DNA from: Candidatus Firestoneibacteriota bacterium
GTDB lineage: Bacteria > Oederibacteriota > D2-FULL-39-29
Assembly (NCBI GenBank): GCA_026388015.1
Contig: JAPLKO010000057.1
Coordinates: 1-60,427 of the forward strand
Length of the DNA: 60,427 nt
Direction of reading: 5' to 3'
A program made the position numbers and the translations under genes. Below, piece after piece: positions 1 through 9,126 of this stretch. The notes beneath the pieces were generated by a model. The model saw only the letters and a program-made list of their open reading frames with translations, was not told the DNA's origin and ran no database searches. The first letter of the stretch is position 1. Each line of letters opens with the position of its first letter.

Positions 1-414
1 TTTTCGGCAGATCAGCAAAGCCTTTCTAAAATATTTGTCCTTCAAAAGTCCGGATATCTTGGCCAGAGATTTTAAATGCATGCCGCTGGCATTATGCGGA
101 GCAAGGAGCAGGAAGAATATCGAAACAGGGTCTCCGTCCAAAGTGTCAAAGCTCACGCCTTCTCTCGAAAGTCCGAAAGCGGAGATAAGACCGCTCACCT
201 CATCAGTTTTGCCGTGCGGAATAGCCACACCCTGACCTATACCCGTTGAACCAAGCTCTTCTCTTTCCAGCAAAGCCTCTATAACTTTCTGCTTATTTTT
301 AATCTTGCCGGCGGCCGCCAGGACATCAACCATTTCCCCGAGCACATCCTTTTTGGTTTTAGAAACAAGCCCGAGCTTTATGCAGTCTTTCGACAAAAAT
401 TCAGCAATCTTCAT
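1..414 (-). CDS. ptsN: PTS EIIA-Ntr (PtsN) family protein, C-terminus cut by window edge
   Basis: Regulatory nitrogen-PTS phosphocarrier of the fructose/mannitol EIIA fold. The reading frame is open from an ATG at 414 to base 1 (138 codons seen of about 150 usual). The family's phosphorylatable histidine sits in GVAIPHGKT (His67), and the context GSTGIGQGVAIPHGK is typical. The ATG overlaps the rpoN stop by one base (TAATG), so the two genes are translationally coupled. rpoN-ptsN linkage is classic, although the hpf gene that often lies between them is absent. PtsN usually acts in regulation (potassium, nitrogen, envelope) rather than sugar uptake. What it regulates here cannot be told. The last residues lie outside the window. 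Confidence 0.9.
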   Translation of the reverse strand, partial: MKIAEFLSKDCIKLGLVSKTKKDVLGEMVDVLAAAGKIKNKQKVIEALLEREELGSTGIGQGVAIPHGKTDEVSGLISAFGLSREGVSFDTLDGDPVSIFFLLLAPHNASGMHLKSLAKISGLLKDKYFRKALLICRK

Positions 415-1826
415 TAATGATTTCCCCCTTTCATTTTTCCAAGAATTTTTCTCTTAATAGCCGGAAGTATTTTCATGCCTTCCCGGTATTTAGCAACAGT
501 CCGCCTGGAAACCTTAAAACCAAGTTCACCAAGTACGGCTTGGATTTTACTGTCATTCATGTTTCCTTCTTTATCCTCCTCTGTTATATTTTTTATGGCG
601 TCTTTTACGGCGCCGGCAGCCACTCCCGGCTCTCCCGCGCCTGTTTCAATCTTCACATTAAAGAAATACCTGAAAGGGAAAATCCCTCTCGGAGTCTGCA
701 CATACTTTCCGGCCGTAACTCTCGAAACCGTTGACTGATGCATTCCGGTCATCTCGCTTATTTCTTTTAAAGCCAAAGGCCTTAAATAGTCTATTCCGTT
801 TTCAAGGAATTCCTTTTGCGCTTCTATTATGGCGGCAGTTACTTTTAACAAAGTTCTTTTCCTCTGGTCAATGGCGTTAATAAGCCATACGGCAGAACCA
901 AACTTGTCTTTTAAAAATTTCTTTTCTTCCGGCGCAATATTTTTCTTCCGGCTCAACTCCCGGTAAAACTTACTTATTCTTAAAAACGGCACGACCTCGT
1001 TATTCAAACTTACGCTGTAACCCCCTGTTTGATTCTTTTCCACTAAAATATCCGGAACAATGTATCTGATCTCGGAATCAGAAACCTCGAGGCCCGGCTT
1101 GGGTTCGAGCTTGGAGATTGCCCCGGTGGCTTTGTAAATTTCTTCAATACCTTTTTTTTCTTTCTCTGCGATTTTTTCAAGCCGCCCTTTTTCAAACTCC
1201 TCCCAGTAAACACTGACTATTTTGAAGGAGAGCGTACCTTCCAGGCCTTTTGCTCTAAGCTGAATGCTCAAGCATTCTCTTAGATTTCTTGCGCCCACGC
1301 CCGTCGGTTCAAAACTTTGAATCAAAGCCAGCGCTCTAACGGCAAACTCAACCGCTACGCCTGTTTTAGCGGCAGCCTCCTCCGCGCCAGAAAGCAAATA
1401 CCCATCTTCATTAATATTACCTATCAAATACTCCGCCGCTTTTAATTCATCTTCGCCGACCGCAGACATATGCAGTTGAAAAAGCAGGTGCTCTTCGAGC
1501 GAATATTTATTGCGCGCAATATTCTCGTAATTGAGAGCGGATTGTTGACCACGCGCGCTTTCTTCATAGGAATCGGTTCCCGCGCCCTCTTTTGAAAAAT
1601 GCTCCGCAAATTTCTCTATGTCCAAAGAACCGTCTGTTTTTTCCGCCCCGGGCAGCTCCGGCTCCCTTTCGGCGGTTTCCAAAACCGGATTCTTCTCCAG
1701 CTCCTCGTCTATATATTCTTTCAGTTCTATTGCAGGCATTTGCAGTATTTTTAACGACTGCTGTAAAAGCGGACTAAGCGACAGTCTCTGGCCGGGTCTA
1801 AGATCTAATCTCTGTTCGCCGGCCAT
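414..1826 (-). CDS. rpoN: RNA polymerase sigma-54 factor
   Basis: Alternative sigma factor that needs AAA+ activators to open promoters. All family parts are visible in 470 aa. The N-terminal Gln/Leu-rich activator-interacting region I carries SLSPLLQQSLKILQMP near residues 15-32. A core-binding region follows. A helix-turn-helix (ISEMTGMHQSTVSRVT) lies near residue 350-370, and the RpoN box SRRTVAKYRE at about 440-449 reads the -24 element. Full length for the family. It starts two bases after the M16 peptidase stop and overlaps ptsN at its end. A sigma-54 activator is encoded at 28086-29057 in the same window, so the system is probably active. Confidence 0.96.
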   Translation of the reverse strand: MAGEQRLDLRPGQRLSLSPLLQQSLKILQMPAIELKEYIDEELEKNPVLETAEREPELPGAEKTDGSLDIEKFAEHFSKEGAGTDSYEESARGQQSALNYENIARNKYSLEEHLLFQLHMSAVGEDELKAAEYLIGNINEDGYLLSGAEEAAAKTGVAVEFAVRALALIQSFEPTGVGARNLRECLSIQLRAKGLEGTLSFKIVSVYWEEFEKGRLEKIAEKEKKGIEEIYKATGAISKLEPKPGLEVSDSEIRYIVPDILVEKNQTGGYSVSLNNEVVPFLRISKFYRELSRKKNIAPEEKKFLKDKFGSAVWLINAIDQRKRTLLKVTAAIIEAQKEFLENGIDYLRPLALKEISEMTGMHQSTVSRVTAGKYVQTPRGIFPFRYFFNVKIETGAGEPGVAAGAVKDAIKNITEEDKEGNMNDSKIQAVLGELGFKVSRRTVAKYREGMKILPAIKRKILGKMKGGNH

Positions 1827-1827
1827 A

Positions 1828-3117
1828 TTATTTGCTTTCCTGCAATGTTAAGACATAATTATTAAAAAAATATTTCCCCGCACTCAAGTTAATGTCAGCT
1901 TTTGTTACCTTTGCAATATCCCCGGCGTAGCCGTCAATGCAGGAGTAACCCTTTTCCGCTATCTCGTACCAGCCGAGATACCAGGCCTTTCTGACATTTG
2001 TCTGCTTGTCCAGATAAAAATTACCTATAAGATAGTTTTTTGCCGCAGCAACATCTTCTTCGCTCAAGGCGATTCCTGCTTTTATCTTTTCCACCTGCTC
2101 AAATATGCCCGCTCTTAATTTCTCTATATTTTCTTTTCTTGTCCCGGCGTAAAATACGAAATGACTGCCGTACATTTTTGCGGGGAAAAAAGCCCCTATC
2201 TCATAAGCCAGGCCCTGTTTTTCTCTCAGATCATTAAAGAGCTTTGAACTCATTCCTCCGCCTATCGCCGCTCCCAATACCTTCATTGCGGTAAAGTCAG
2301 GATTGTTTAAGGAAGGAGCCGGATAACCCAATAGCAGCATAGATTGCGCTTTGCTTTTTATAGTAGTTTTTTCAGTGTCTTTTATTAACCTAAATTCCGT
2401 GCTTTCTTGTTTCAAAAAACCGTCATCTTTCGCTTGAATTCTTCCGAATCTTCTTTCCAGCAGCTCTGCAATGTCCGCGGGAAAATCCCCGGAAACGGCA
2501 AGCACCAGCCGGGGCGCAGCCAGACCCGCTTTATAAACCTTGCAGGCTTCTTCCGCAGTTATTTTCGAAAGCGCTTTTTCTGTTCCGAGCTTGTCCAGCC
2601 GGTAACAGTGCCCTTCGTAAAAAGTCTCTTTAAAGTTATGGTAGGTCGCCTCAAAATTATTATCTTCCCTGGCTTTAATCGCGGAAAGCGCATTCCTGCG
2701 GACTTTTTCAAATTCCTCTTTGCTGAAGGCCGGAGTTAAAATTGCTTCGGACAGCAAAGCCAGCGCCTGAGGGAAATATTTTTTAACCGAGACGAGCGAA
2801 ACCGTACAAAATTCATCTCCGCCTGCAGCTTCCAGCGAAGCGCCGAGGGACTCCACTTCTTCCGAGAACAAAGCCGCATCTTTTCCGGTGGTTCCTTTTA
2901 ATAAAAGCTCGAAAGCAAGGTTGGTGACTCCATTATTTTCTGTTGTCTCATAGGAGGAGCCGTTTTTTATAAACATCGTCACAGCAACAATCGGATTTGA
3001 GGTGTCTTTATTCAATATGACCGTAAGTCCGTTTTTGAGGGCCGTCTTTTCCGGCGCTGCAAAAAGAGAAGAGGAAATAGCTAAAAATGCTCCAATAACA
3101 CCTATTGTTTGTTTGAT
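1828..3117 (-). CDS. M16-family peptidase homologue, non-catalytic type, with signal peptide and apparent AUC start
   Basis: Insulinase-like protein. The Zn motif HxxEH expected in the first domain is replaced by NLAFEL (within GVTNLAFELLLKGTTG), so this is the inactive partner type of M16B pairs. The C-terminal R/Y signature (RKAWYLGWYE) is present. An internal TTG at 3015 would cut off the first strand KNGLTVIL and a clear Sec signal (IGVIGAFLAISSSLFA) that continue upstream in frame. The frame runs back to a stop at 3141 with no ATG, GTG or TTG. The best initiator is ATC at 3117, four bases after a strong GAGGTG. The catalytic M16 partner is at 4845-6182. The alternative is a small assembly error near 3118. 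Confidence 0.8.
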   Translation of the reverse strand: MKQTIGVIGAFLAISSSLFAAPEKTALKNGLTVILNKDTSNPIVAVTMFIKNGSSYETTENNGVTNLAFELLLKGTTGKDAALFSEEVESLGASLEAAGGDEFCTVSLVSVKKYFPQALALLSEAILTPAFSKEEFEKVRRNALSAIKAREDNNFEATYHNFKETFYEGHCYRLDKLGTEKALSKITAEEACKVYKAGLAAPRLVLAVSGDFPADIAELLERRFGRIQAKDDGFLKQESTEFRLIKDTEKTTIKSKAQSMLLLGYPAPSLNNPDFTAMKVLGAAIGGGMSSKLFNDLREKQGLAYEIGAFFPAKMYGSHFVFYAGTRKENIEKLRAGIFEQVEKIKAGIALSEEDVAAAKNYLIGNFYLDKQTNVRKAWYLGWYEIAEKGYSCIDGYAGDIAKVTKADINLSAGKYFFNNYVLTLQESK

Positions 3118-3443
3118 TTTACACCTCGAAACAATATTTTATCTTAAAAAAGAAATCAACTATATTATATAACTCCATGCAGGGTTATTTCAACTCTTTT
3201 GTGTAAATATTTATTGTTTTATTGGTTTTAAAGGTGTTTTTTGATATTTTTGTCTGGTGTCTTGATTTTAAAGGAGTTTATCAGATAATAAAAAGTATCT
3301 CTGTCAGGTGTAACCGGAGGTTATTTCAGCCATTTACACTGCTATCAATAGCTGTTTTTATTCTGTTTTTTTCCGGCAGGAGTTTTCATATACTATCTTT
3401 CCAAAGAAAACACTATGCCTGCTTTACACACGTGTTTCTTTTA
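3118..3443. other. AT-rich intergenic region, no gene recognised
   Basis: This gap lies between the M16 homologue and the small ORF at 3444-3575. It is AT-rich. The part next to the M16 gene carries the GAGGTG ribosome-binding site (3123-3128). I see no convincing -35/-10 pair, terminator or conserved coding frame in the rest. Two short near-repeats of TTTTAAAGG(T/A)G occur at about 3227 and 3267. Confidence 0.5.
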
Positions 3444-3575
3444 TTAACACCAGCCAATCTGTGACTCGCGCCGGTGAATGATAAGAAGTAATCGGGCTTT
3501 CCCAGGGTACATTTTATTTGCAACCAGATAGACCACTTCTCCATAATTCAAAACCGAAAAATCCGATTTTTTCAT
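3444..3575 (-). CDS. small hypothetical protein (43 aa)
   Basis: ATG-started frame of 43 codons immediately downstream of the alpha/beta hydrolase gene (stop at 3598). AAAGG lies 8 bases before the ATG and GGAG abuts it. The peptide begins MKKSDFSVLNYGEVVYLVAN and ends HRRESQIGWC, with a hydrophobic stretch RLLLII. I do not recognise the family. It could be a real small gene, the start of a decayed gene or a chance frame. The sense-strand position and the ribosome-binding site are the only support. Confidence 0.35.
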   Translation of the reverse strand: MKKSDFSVLNYGEVVYLVANKMYPGKARLLLIIHRRESQIGWC

Positions 3576-3597
3576 CTCCGCCGCCTTTGTCTGTTTT

Positions 3598-4770
3598 TTA
3601 TTTTAACCATTTTTCAAACCATCTAAACGCATCTTCCTGCATCCTGAGGTCAAATTTATGCGGTCCCGGATAGAATTTTCCGCTGTAATTTCCGGCGTAG
3701 CCGCTTTTTTTATATATGGCTTTAAGTTTTCTGTCGGCGTCCTTTTGACCTTTTATCGTAAAAAGCGCGTCATGAATATCGTACTGCACCATAAGAGGAG
3801 CGGGAACACGCAAGGCGGCGAGATCAGGAAGATCAAGGTACCTTGTAAGACCCGGAAGATGCATCATCCAGGTATGACATTTTGTTTGTTCTTTTAAAAC
3901 CTCTTCAATAGTACTCATCATTCCTATACAAATCCCGCATTTTATTCGCGGCTCAAGAGCACCAAGATAAATAGTTCTAAGCCCGCCTCCGGACAAACCG
4001 CCGCAACCGATATTTTTTATATCGACTTCTTTCCGGGTCATAAGATAATCCACGCTGCGTCTGTCTTCGTAAGAAAACACCCCCGGCCAGGTAGTCCCGG
4101 CTTCAAACAATGTCTTTGCCAGAACATGCTCATGCAAAGCAGCAAATCTGTTGTATGCAGCAATATATTCCGGAGAACCGGGGCATTTACCGCCAAAAAG
4201 TATTTTTTTGTCGCTTGAGTCAATAACATCTTTTCTGTACCACAGGGGCAGGTCTTTCAACTCTATTTTTCTGCTTCCAAAAGCAAAGACATCCGTTACA
4301 AGAACCGCAAAACCTCTTTTTGCCAATTCGTTTGCCCAACCTTTTCCTTCATACTGCTTCTCTTTCTTCTTAGTAAGTTCTAACGCCTCACCCGGAAGCT
4401 TAACTATTTTTTCCTTCCCAAGATATTTATATCCGCTGTGATCATGAAAAGCAATTACCGCAGGAAGCTTTCCTTTCATTCCTTCAGGATATAAAAAATA
4501 CCCTTCTACTCTGCTGCCATAGGATAAAGCATATGATATTTTTTCTATTACCAGGCCGTCGTCAACCAGGAGTTTTTCAACTTTTGCATTTAATGGAATA
4601 TTCTTTGGTTCAAAAGACAAGAGTTTAAATACTTTATTTCTGGCAGTTTTCCGCCAGCTCTCAATATTTTTTTTATTATTTAAGAACGAAAGGGGGTAAC
4701 CTGATTTTTTTAGTTCCGACTTCGCCAAACCGATGTAATTCCCGATATCTGAAGTGTTTCTGTCTGACAC
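3598..4770 (-). CDS. alpha/beta hydrolase, dienelactone-hydrolase/acetylxylan-esterase-like
   Basis: A 390-aa serine hydrolase. The oxyanion strand AVIAFHDHSG is near residue 104-113. The nucleophile elbow GGLSGGG places the Ser at about 260. Candidate acids are Asp331/Asp334 in QYDIHD, and the catalytic His is in YPGPHKF (His371). No signal peptide is seen, so it is probably cytosolic. The GTG start at 4770 follows AGGAGG. The family acts on carboxyl esters, often acyl groups on carbohydrates, but the substrate cannot be read from sequence. It lies between the two M16 genes but has its own spacing (74 bases to 4845 and a long gap downstream), so a link to proteolysis is not implied. Confidence 0.8.
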   Translation of the reverse strand: MSDRNTSDIGNYIGLAKSELKKSGYPLSFLNNKKNIESWRKTARNKVFKLLSFEPKNIPLNAKVEKLLVDDGLVIEKISYALSYGSRVEGYFLYPEGMKGKLPAVIAFHDHSGYKYLGKEKIVKLPGEALELTKKKEKQYEGKGWANELAKRGFAVLVTDVFAFGSRKIELKDLPLWYRKDVIDSSDKKILFGGKCPGSPEYIAAYNRFAALHEHVLAKTLFEAGTTWPGVFSYEDRRSVDYLMTRKEVDIKNIGCGGLSGGGLRTIYLGALEPRIKCGICIGMMSTIEEVLKEQTKCHTWMMHLPGLTRYLDLPDLAALRVPAPLMVQYDIHDALFTIKGQKDADRKLKAIYKKSGYAGNYSGKFYPGPHKFDLRMQEDAFRWFEKWLK

Positions 4771-4844
4771 CTCGCCTCCTATTAAAACACATTATTCTAT
4801 AAACGCTTTTTCTGCAACCCCTTCCTTCTCCTACCTCACTTCCA

Positions 4845-6182
4845 TTACTTGTTCTCCTTACTTTCCTTTAGCACCGCTTCCGCCGGCTCACCGACCAGAT
4901 ACTTTTCCGCGACTCTCTTAACATCCTCTACGGTTACGGCTCGAATTTTGTCAACATACGTAAGTTCCTGTTTATATGATGCTACGGCTTCGTAGTAACC
5001 AAGGGCCTGACATACAGCTTCGTTTGTCTCATGATCATAAATATAATTATTCTCTATCATTGTAATAACTTTATCGAGCTCAGCCTGCAAAATCCCTTCT
5101 TTTTTTACCTTTTCAAGTTCTTCACGCAAGGCTAGCTTATACTTTTCTTTGTCTTTGTAATCAAGCTCTCCCTGCACTATAAAAAGACCTTCATCTTTCA
5201 TAGTTGAGTAGTTTGCGCTAATTCTATAGCACAGTTGTCTATTTTCCTTAACCTGCCGGTATAGACGACTGCTCGTTCCCTGCCCGAGAGCCACAGCTAA
5301 AACATCCATCGCATAATTATCCGGATTAGAGACACTCGGCGCAAGCCACGAGTTCGCCATATAGGTTTGCTTAAAAGCAGTTTCCTCTTCTATTTTTCCG
5401 TTAATAAAATCTTTCTTTATATTTACCAAAGGCAAACTTCTATTTTTTTCTCCACCTTTAAAATATTTTCTTATTTTTTCAGTAAGCTCTTTGTAGTCAA
5501 AATCCCCGACGGCAACTATCACCGTATTTTCCGGAGTATAATGCTCGCTATAGTATTTAAGAAGAGTCTCTCTGCTGAGATTAGCTATCACCTCTTTCGT
5601 GCCGATAACGGGACGCCGGTAAGGATGCGTCTGGTACGAGACCCCTGATATTTTTTCGTACAGGTAGCCGTAAGGATTATCCTGCTTTCTTACTATCTCT
5701 TCCATTACAACCTTGCGTTCTTTTTCAATCTCTTCTGCATTAAAAGCAGGATTAAGAAGACAGTCCATCATACCGTCCATAGCCGTATCGGCAAATTTAG
5801 ACGCTATCGTAAAGTAGTAGTAAGTAAAATCTTTAGAAGTGGCGCCGTTCAGTTTACCGCCAAGACTCTCGATATTTTTGGAGAGCTCGTTAACCTTTCC
5901 CGTTTTGCTCCCCTTAAAGATAAGATGCTCAATAAAGTGGGAGATTCCGCTGTCCGCATCTGTTTCATTTCTTGAGCCGGTCTTGAACCAGACAGAAAAA
6001 GAAGTTACCCCGTTGCCTATCTCCTTAGTTATAAGAGAGACTCCGTTATTCAAGGTCGCCTTTCTTGCCACTTCCTCTTTTTTTTGCACATACTTCATAC
6101 TTTCCTGCTTTCCCGTCGAAGCACAACCCGCGATGAAAAAGAAAAGAAAGCTAAAACCCATTATTTTTAATGTGTTTTTCAT
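4845..6182 (-). CDS. M16-family zinc metallopeptidase, predicted lipoprotein
   Basis: Processing-peptidase-like protein of 445 aa. The signal peptide ends in lipobox IAGC (Cys20), so it is probably anchored to a membrane in the envelope. The inverted zinc motif HFIEH is at 82-86 (GISHFIEHLIFKGS). The downstream glutamate helix ERKVVMEEIVRK completes the site. The second M16 domain has the usual R/Y pair (SSRLYRQVKE and the ALGYYEAVASY region). It is therefore the catalytic member, and the HxxEH-less paralogue at 1828-3117 is the likely regulatory half of a heterodimer. They are separated by a hydrolase gene rather than adjacent. Confidence 0.92.
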   Translation of the reverse strand: MKNTLKIMGFSFLFFFIAGCASTGKQESMKYVQKKEEVARKATLNNGVSLITKEIGNGVTSFSVWFKTGSRNETDADSGISHFIEHLIFKGSKTGKVNELSKNIESLGGKLNGATSKDFTYYYFTIASKFADTAMDGMMDCLLNPAFNAEEIEKERKVVMEEIVRKQDNPYGYLYEKISGVSYQTHPYRRPVIGTKEVIANLSRETLLKYYSEHYTPENTVIVAVGDFDYKELTEKIRKYFKGGEKNRSLPLVNIKKDFINGKIEEETAFKQTYMANSWLAPSVSNPDNYAMDVLAVALGQGTSSRLYRQVKENRQLCYRISANYSTMKDEGLFIVQGELDYKDKEKYKLALREELEKVKKEGILQAELDKVITMIENNYIYDHETNEAVCQALGYYEAVASYKQELTYVDKIRAVTVEDVKRVAEKYLVGEPAEAVLKESKENK

Positions 6183-6255
6183 GGCACTCCCTTACAACAA
6201 TTGAAAATGACAAAATTTATTGTTATCTAAAAGCTTTAGGTATCATATTTTGATC

Positions 6256-8043
6256 TTATTGTTTTTCAATTCTCTTTTTCTGAAACATCATAGACTCCGC
6301 AAATATCTCCTGGAATAAAGGGCTTGCGGACAGATCCACATACTTTGTAAATTTTGCTATTTCTTCGACCTCTTTTCTTAGATCCACCGAAAGAAGGGCT
6401 TTCCTGGCTCCTTCTTCGGCGGCGTTACCGCAAAATATTATTTTTTTAAGTTCCACCTGAGGGATAAGTCCGATGGCAAGCGCCTTTTCTGCCCTGATAT
6501 AATTACCGAAAGCCCCGGCCAGCAGAACTTCCGATATTTCCCCTGCTTTAATCCCGAGCTCTCTCATTAAAATTTCTATCCCGGCAAGCATGGCCCCTTT
6601 TGCCAGCTGGATTTCCCGGACATCTTTTTGGTTTAAGCTTATATTCCCGGAAGCAGAACCTGCAAAAATAAATTCATTCCCGTTTTCGTGTTCAATCAGA
6701 TTTTCTTTCAGCTCCGCAGGAAGCTCACCCGGAAGTTCGTTCTTATCTTTAATCCTGCCCGTATCTTCGACAATACCCTGTTCCACTAAAAACGCCATTG
6801 CGTCGATAAGTCCGCTGCCGCAAAATCCTACAGGCGCGGCATTTTCTATAGTTTGACAGACAATTTTACCGTCCACAAGGTCTATTTTTTCTACAGCACC
6901 TTTGCTGGCTCTCATGCCGGAGCGGATATGCGCCCCTTCAAAAGCAGGTCCGGCTGCGCAGGAAGCAGTAACCAGACGGTCTTTATTTCCGAGAACAACT
7001 TCACCGTTGGTACCAATATCTATGGCAACTTTGATATGTGAGGTCTTATAAAGATTAGTCGCAAGAATCACCCCGAGAGTGTCTCCCCCTACCCAGCCGC
7101 CGATTACCGGAAAGACTGCCACAGAAGCTTTTGTATTCACATTAATACCGAAATCAACAGCTTTCTTTTTATTCATACTTTGCGCCAGCGCGGAAACAAA
7201 AGGGTAAACCGCTAACGGCTTCGGATCCGCCTTTAAAAGAAAGTGCTCCATCGTCGTGTTTCCGCATAACACCACATCGTACACAGACTCGGGCTTTATA
7301 TCAGCCTCTTCACAAACTTCTTTTATGAGTTTGTTAATAACAACTATGATTTTTTTATTTAATTCCGAAAGACCGTGTTTATTTTCCATACAAAAATTAA
7401 GACGGGAGATGACATCGTCCCCATAAACTACCTGGGGGTTCATATCCGCCGCAGTCGCTTTTACAATTCCTGTAGTCAGCTCTACGAGAGAACCTACAAC
7501 GGTAGTAGTGCCTACGTCAAAGGCCATACCATAAAGCACTCCCGTAGTGTCGCCGGTTTCAACGGTCAGAAGCTGCTTTTCCTCCGAAAGATACACCGCC
7601 GTACTCTTTTTTAAATCCTCAACAGTTCCGGAAAATTTAAAAGGCAGGTTTTCAACTTCCGGAGAAGTCTTAAAATATATCTTTTTTACGGCAGGAGCTA
7701 ATTTTACTTCTGTTTGTATTCCGACATCCAGTATTTTTTGTGTCTGCAGGCGGCTGGAACGCGGTATGGAAATTACCGCATCTCCGGATACTTTGGCTCT
7801 ACAGGCAAGCCTTATGCCTCGCGCCAATTCTTTCTTTGAAAGCAACGCTTTTTCTTCGCTATCAGGGGCGGCAACACCCGCGCCTTTAGACACTTCAATC
7901 CTGCATTTTCCGCATTTTCCTACGGCTCCGCACGGCACCTCAAGGCGTACACCGTGTTGCGCGGCAAGGGCGGCAATTGTAACACCGGGAAGTGCGCTGA
8001 CTTTCTTCCCTTCGGGCTGAAATATTACTTTATATTTTTTCAT
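6256..8043 (-). CDS. ASKHA-domain protein with N-terminal 2Fe-2S ferredoxin (RACo-like reductive activator, DUF4445)
   Basis: The 595-aa domain order is a plant-type 2Fe-2S ferredoxin with Cys38, Cys44, Cys47 and Cys81 (PCGAVGKCGKC...LACRA), a linker, then an ASKHA actin-like ATPase with the phosphate loops FDVGTTTVVG and IDIGTNGEVV and a later GSGLID. Such proteins (RACo, RamA, acetogen activators) use ATP and a ferredoxin electron to return inactive Co(II) corrinoid methyltransferases to Co(I). The ATG overlaps the PorV-like gene stop (ATGA), so both are on one mRNA. No corrinoid protein or methyltransferase gene is in the window, so the client protein is unknown. Confidence 0.88.
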   Translation of the reverse strand: MKKYKVIFQPEGKKVSALPGVTIAALAAQHGVRLEVPCGAVGKCGKCRIEVSKGAGVAAPDSEEKALLSKKELARGIRLACRAKVSGDAVISIPRSSRLQTQKILDVGIQTEVKLAPAVKKIYFKTSPEVENLPFKFSGTVEDLKKSTAVYLSEEKQLLTVETGDTTGVLYGMAFDVGTTTVVGSLVELTTGIVKATAADMNPQVVYGDDVISRLNFCMENKHGLSELNKKIIVVINKLIKEVCEEADIKPESVYDVVLCGNTTMEHFLLKADPKPLAVYPFVSALAQSMNKKKAVDFGINVNTKASVAVFPVIGGWVGGDTLGVILATNLYKTSHIKVAIDIGTNGEVVLGNKDRLVTASCAAGPAFEGAHIRSGMRASKGAVEKIDLVDGKIVCQTIENAAPVGFCGSGLIDAMAFLVEQGIVEDTGRIKDKNELPGELPAELKENLIEHENGNEFIFAGSASGNISLNQKDVREIQLAKGAMLAGIEILMRELGIKAGEISEVLLAGAFGNYIRAEKALAIGLIPQVELKKIIFCGNAAEEGARKALLSVDLRKEVEEIAKFTKYVDLSASPLFQEIFAESMMFQKKRIEKQ

Positions 8044-8999
8044 TTTACCGTGTTTAATTTAAATTTGAACGCATCCGCTTTAATTTCTTTTGACCCAAAA
8101 GCATAGGCCAAAGAAACGCGGTGAAGATAGCCCAAGTCGCTGTTTGGAACAAGCGCATAGTCAAAGCTAAGAGGGGTGATACGAAGACCGACTCCGGCGC
8201 TGAGACCAGCCGTAAAATCAGCTGTTTTTGTGTTAAACGGAATAAGGTAACCTGCCCTCACGCAAACAATTTTTTCCTGAAGATAATGCTCTACCCCCAG
8301 CGAGATATTATAATCCCCTTCCCTCGGGTGGGTAAAGCCGTCGGCGGTAATTACCGTTTCCGGAGAAAGCGAAAAAGCAAAACCGGCCCTGCATGACAGC
8401 GGCAGCGGCTCCTCGAGCGAACCCAGTTTTACGGGCGTTCCAAAATTTAAGAGCGCAGCGCCAAAAGAAACACCCGGCAGCAGCTCCCGGAAAATAAAGC
8501 CCGCATCGGCCGCATAACTTGCGGAAAAATAATTTTCAACGTAGTTTGTAATATATTTAACTGTAATGCCGGCGGAAATATAATCCGCAATTTTTATTCC
8601 AAGAGATATTCCTGCGGACGCATCATAGGCGGTAAAGGTCCCGGCTGCCGCCGCTCCGGAAGTATAGGCGTCAAAAACACCGTTATTCATATATATACCG
8701 CCAAGCCCGAGGGTGAGACCGCTGCTTAGAGGAAGCGTAAACTGAACGTGTTCAATAGCCATATCCAAAAACCAGATAATATGCCCGCCTGAGAGTTCGG
8801 AAACATTCAGGAAAGCAAGACCGGCAGGGTTAAGAAGAACAGCTTCATTATCGTCCGCAAGGCCTGCAAAAGCGCCGCCCATGGCAGAACTTCTGGCACC
8901 GACATTAATTTTAAGAAAAGCGCTTGCTGAACTGCCTGTATTTGACGCAGAATGCAAGAGGACCGGAAGCAAAAACAATATAAGAAGGGCTTTTTTCAT
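8040..8999 (-). CDS. PorV/PorQ-like outer-membrane beta-barrel protein (UPF0164 type)
   Basis: A 319-aa protein with signal peptide (KKALLILFLLPVLLHSAS). The family signature near the mature N-terminus, NVGARSSAMGGAFAGLADD then LLNPAGL, is followed by alternating beta-strand sequence, as in PorV/FadL-like barrels. I chose the ATG at 8999 because AAGGA precedes it and the promoter at 9020-9048 would start transcription close to the upstream in-frame ATG (9014), leaving that one without a leader. In Bacteroidetes PorV serves type 9 secretion. In candidate phyla these barrels are common and mostly of unknown role. It is coupled to the ASKHA activator downstream. Confidence 0.82.
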   Translation of the reverse strand: MKKALLILFLLPVLLHSASNTGSSASAFLKINVGARSSAMGGAFAGLADDNEAVLLNPAGLAFLNVSELSGGHIIWFLDMAIEHVQFTLPLSSGLTLGLGGIYMNNGVFDAYTSGAAAAGTFTAYDASAGISLGIKIADYISAGITVKYITNYVENYFSASYAADAGFIFRELLPGVSFGAALLNFGTPVKLGSLEEPLPLSCRAGFAFSLSPETVITADGFTHPREGDYNISLGVEHYLQEKIVCVRAGYLIPFNTKTADFTAGLSAGVGLRITPLSFDYALVPNSDLGYLHRVSLAYAFGSKEIKADAFKFKLNTVK

Positions 9000-9019
9000 A
9001 AATCCTTTTTTCATAATAT

Positions 9020-9048
9020 ATTTTATCACAAAGGAACATAAGTTGCAA
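9020..9048 (-). promoter_or_regulatory. sigma-70-type promoter of the PorV-like gene
   Basis: On the minus strand TTGCAA (9043-9048) and TAAAAT (9020-9025) are separated by exactly 17 bases. It lies in the 97-base gap after the M42 gene and just upstream of the PorV-like start, so it marks a new transcription unit. Confidence 0.55.
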
Positions 9049-9126
9049 TTTCTGATTATTGATCCGGGGCTTTAGTAACTGCCTTCAAAACCTCCGCAGG
9101 CAAAGAAGGATAAAATTTATCTCCGC

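Noticed and set aside
1828-3015. TTG at 3015 as the start of the M16 homologue
   Set aside because: It would delete the first conserved strand and a clear signal peptide that continue in frame upstream.
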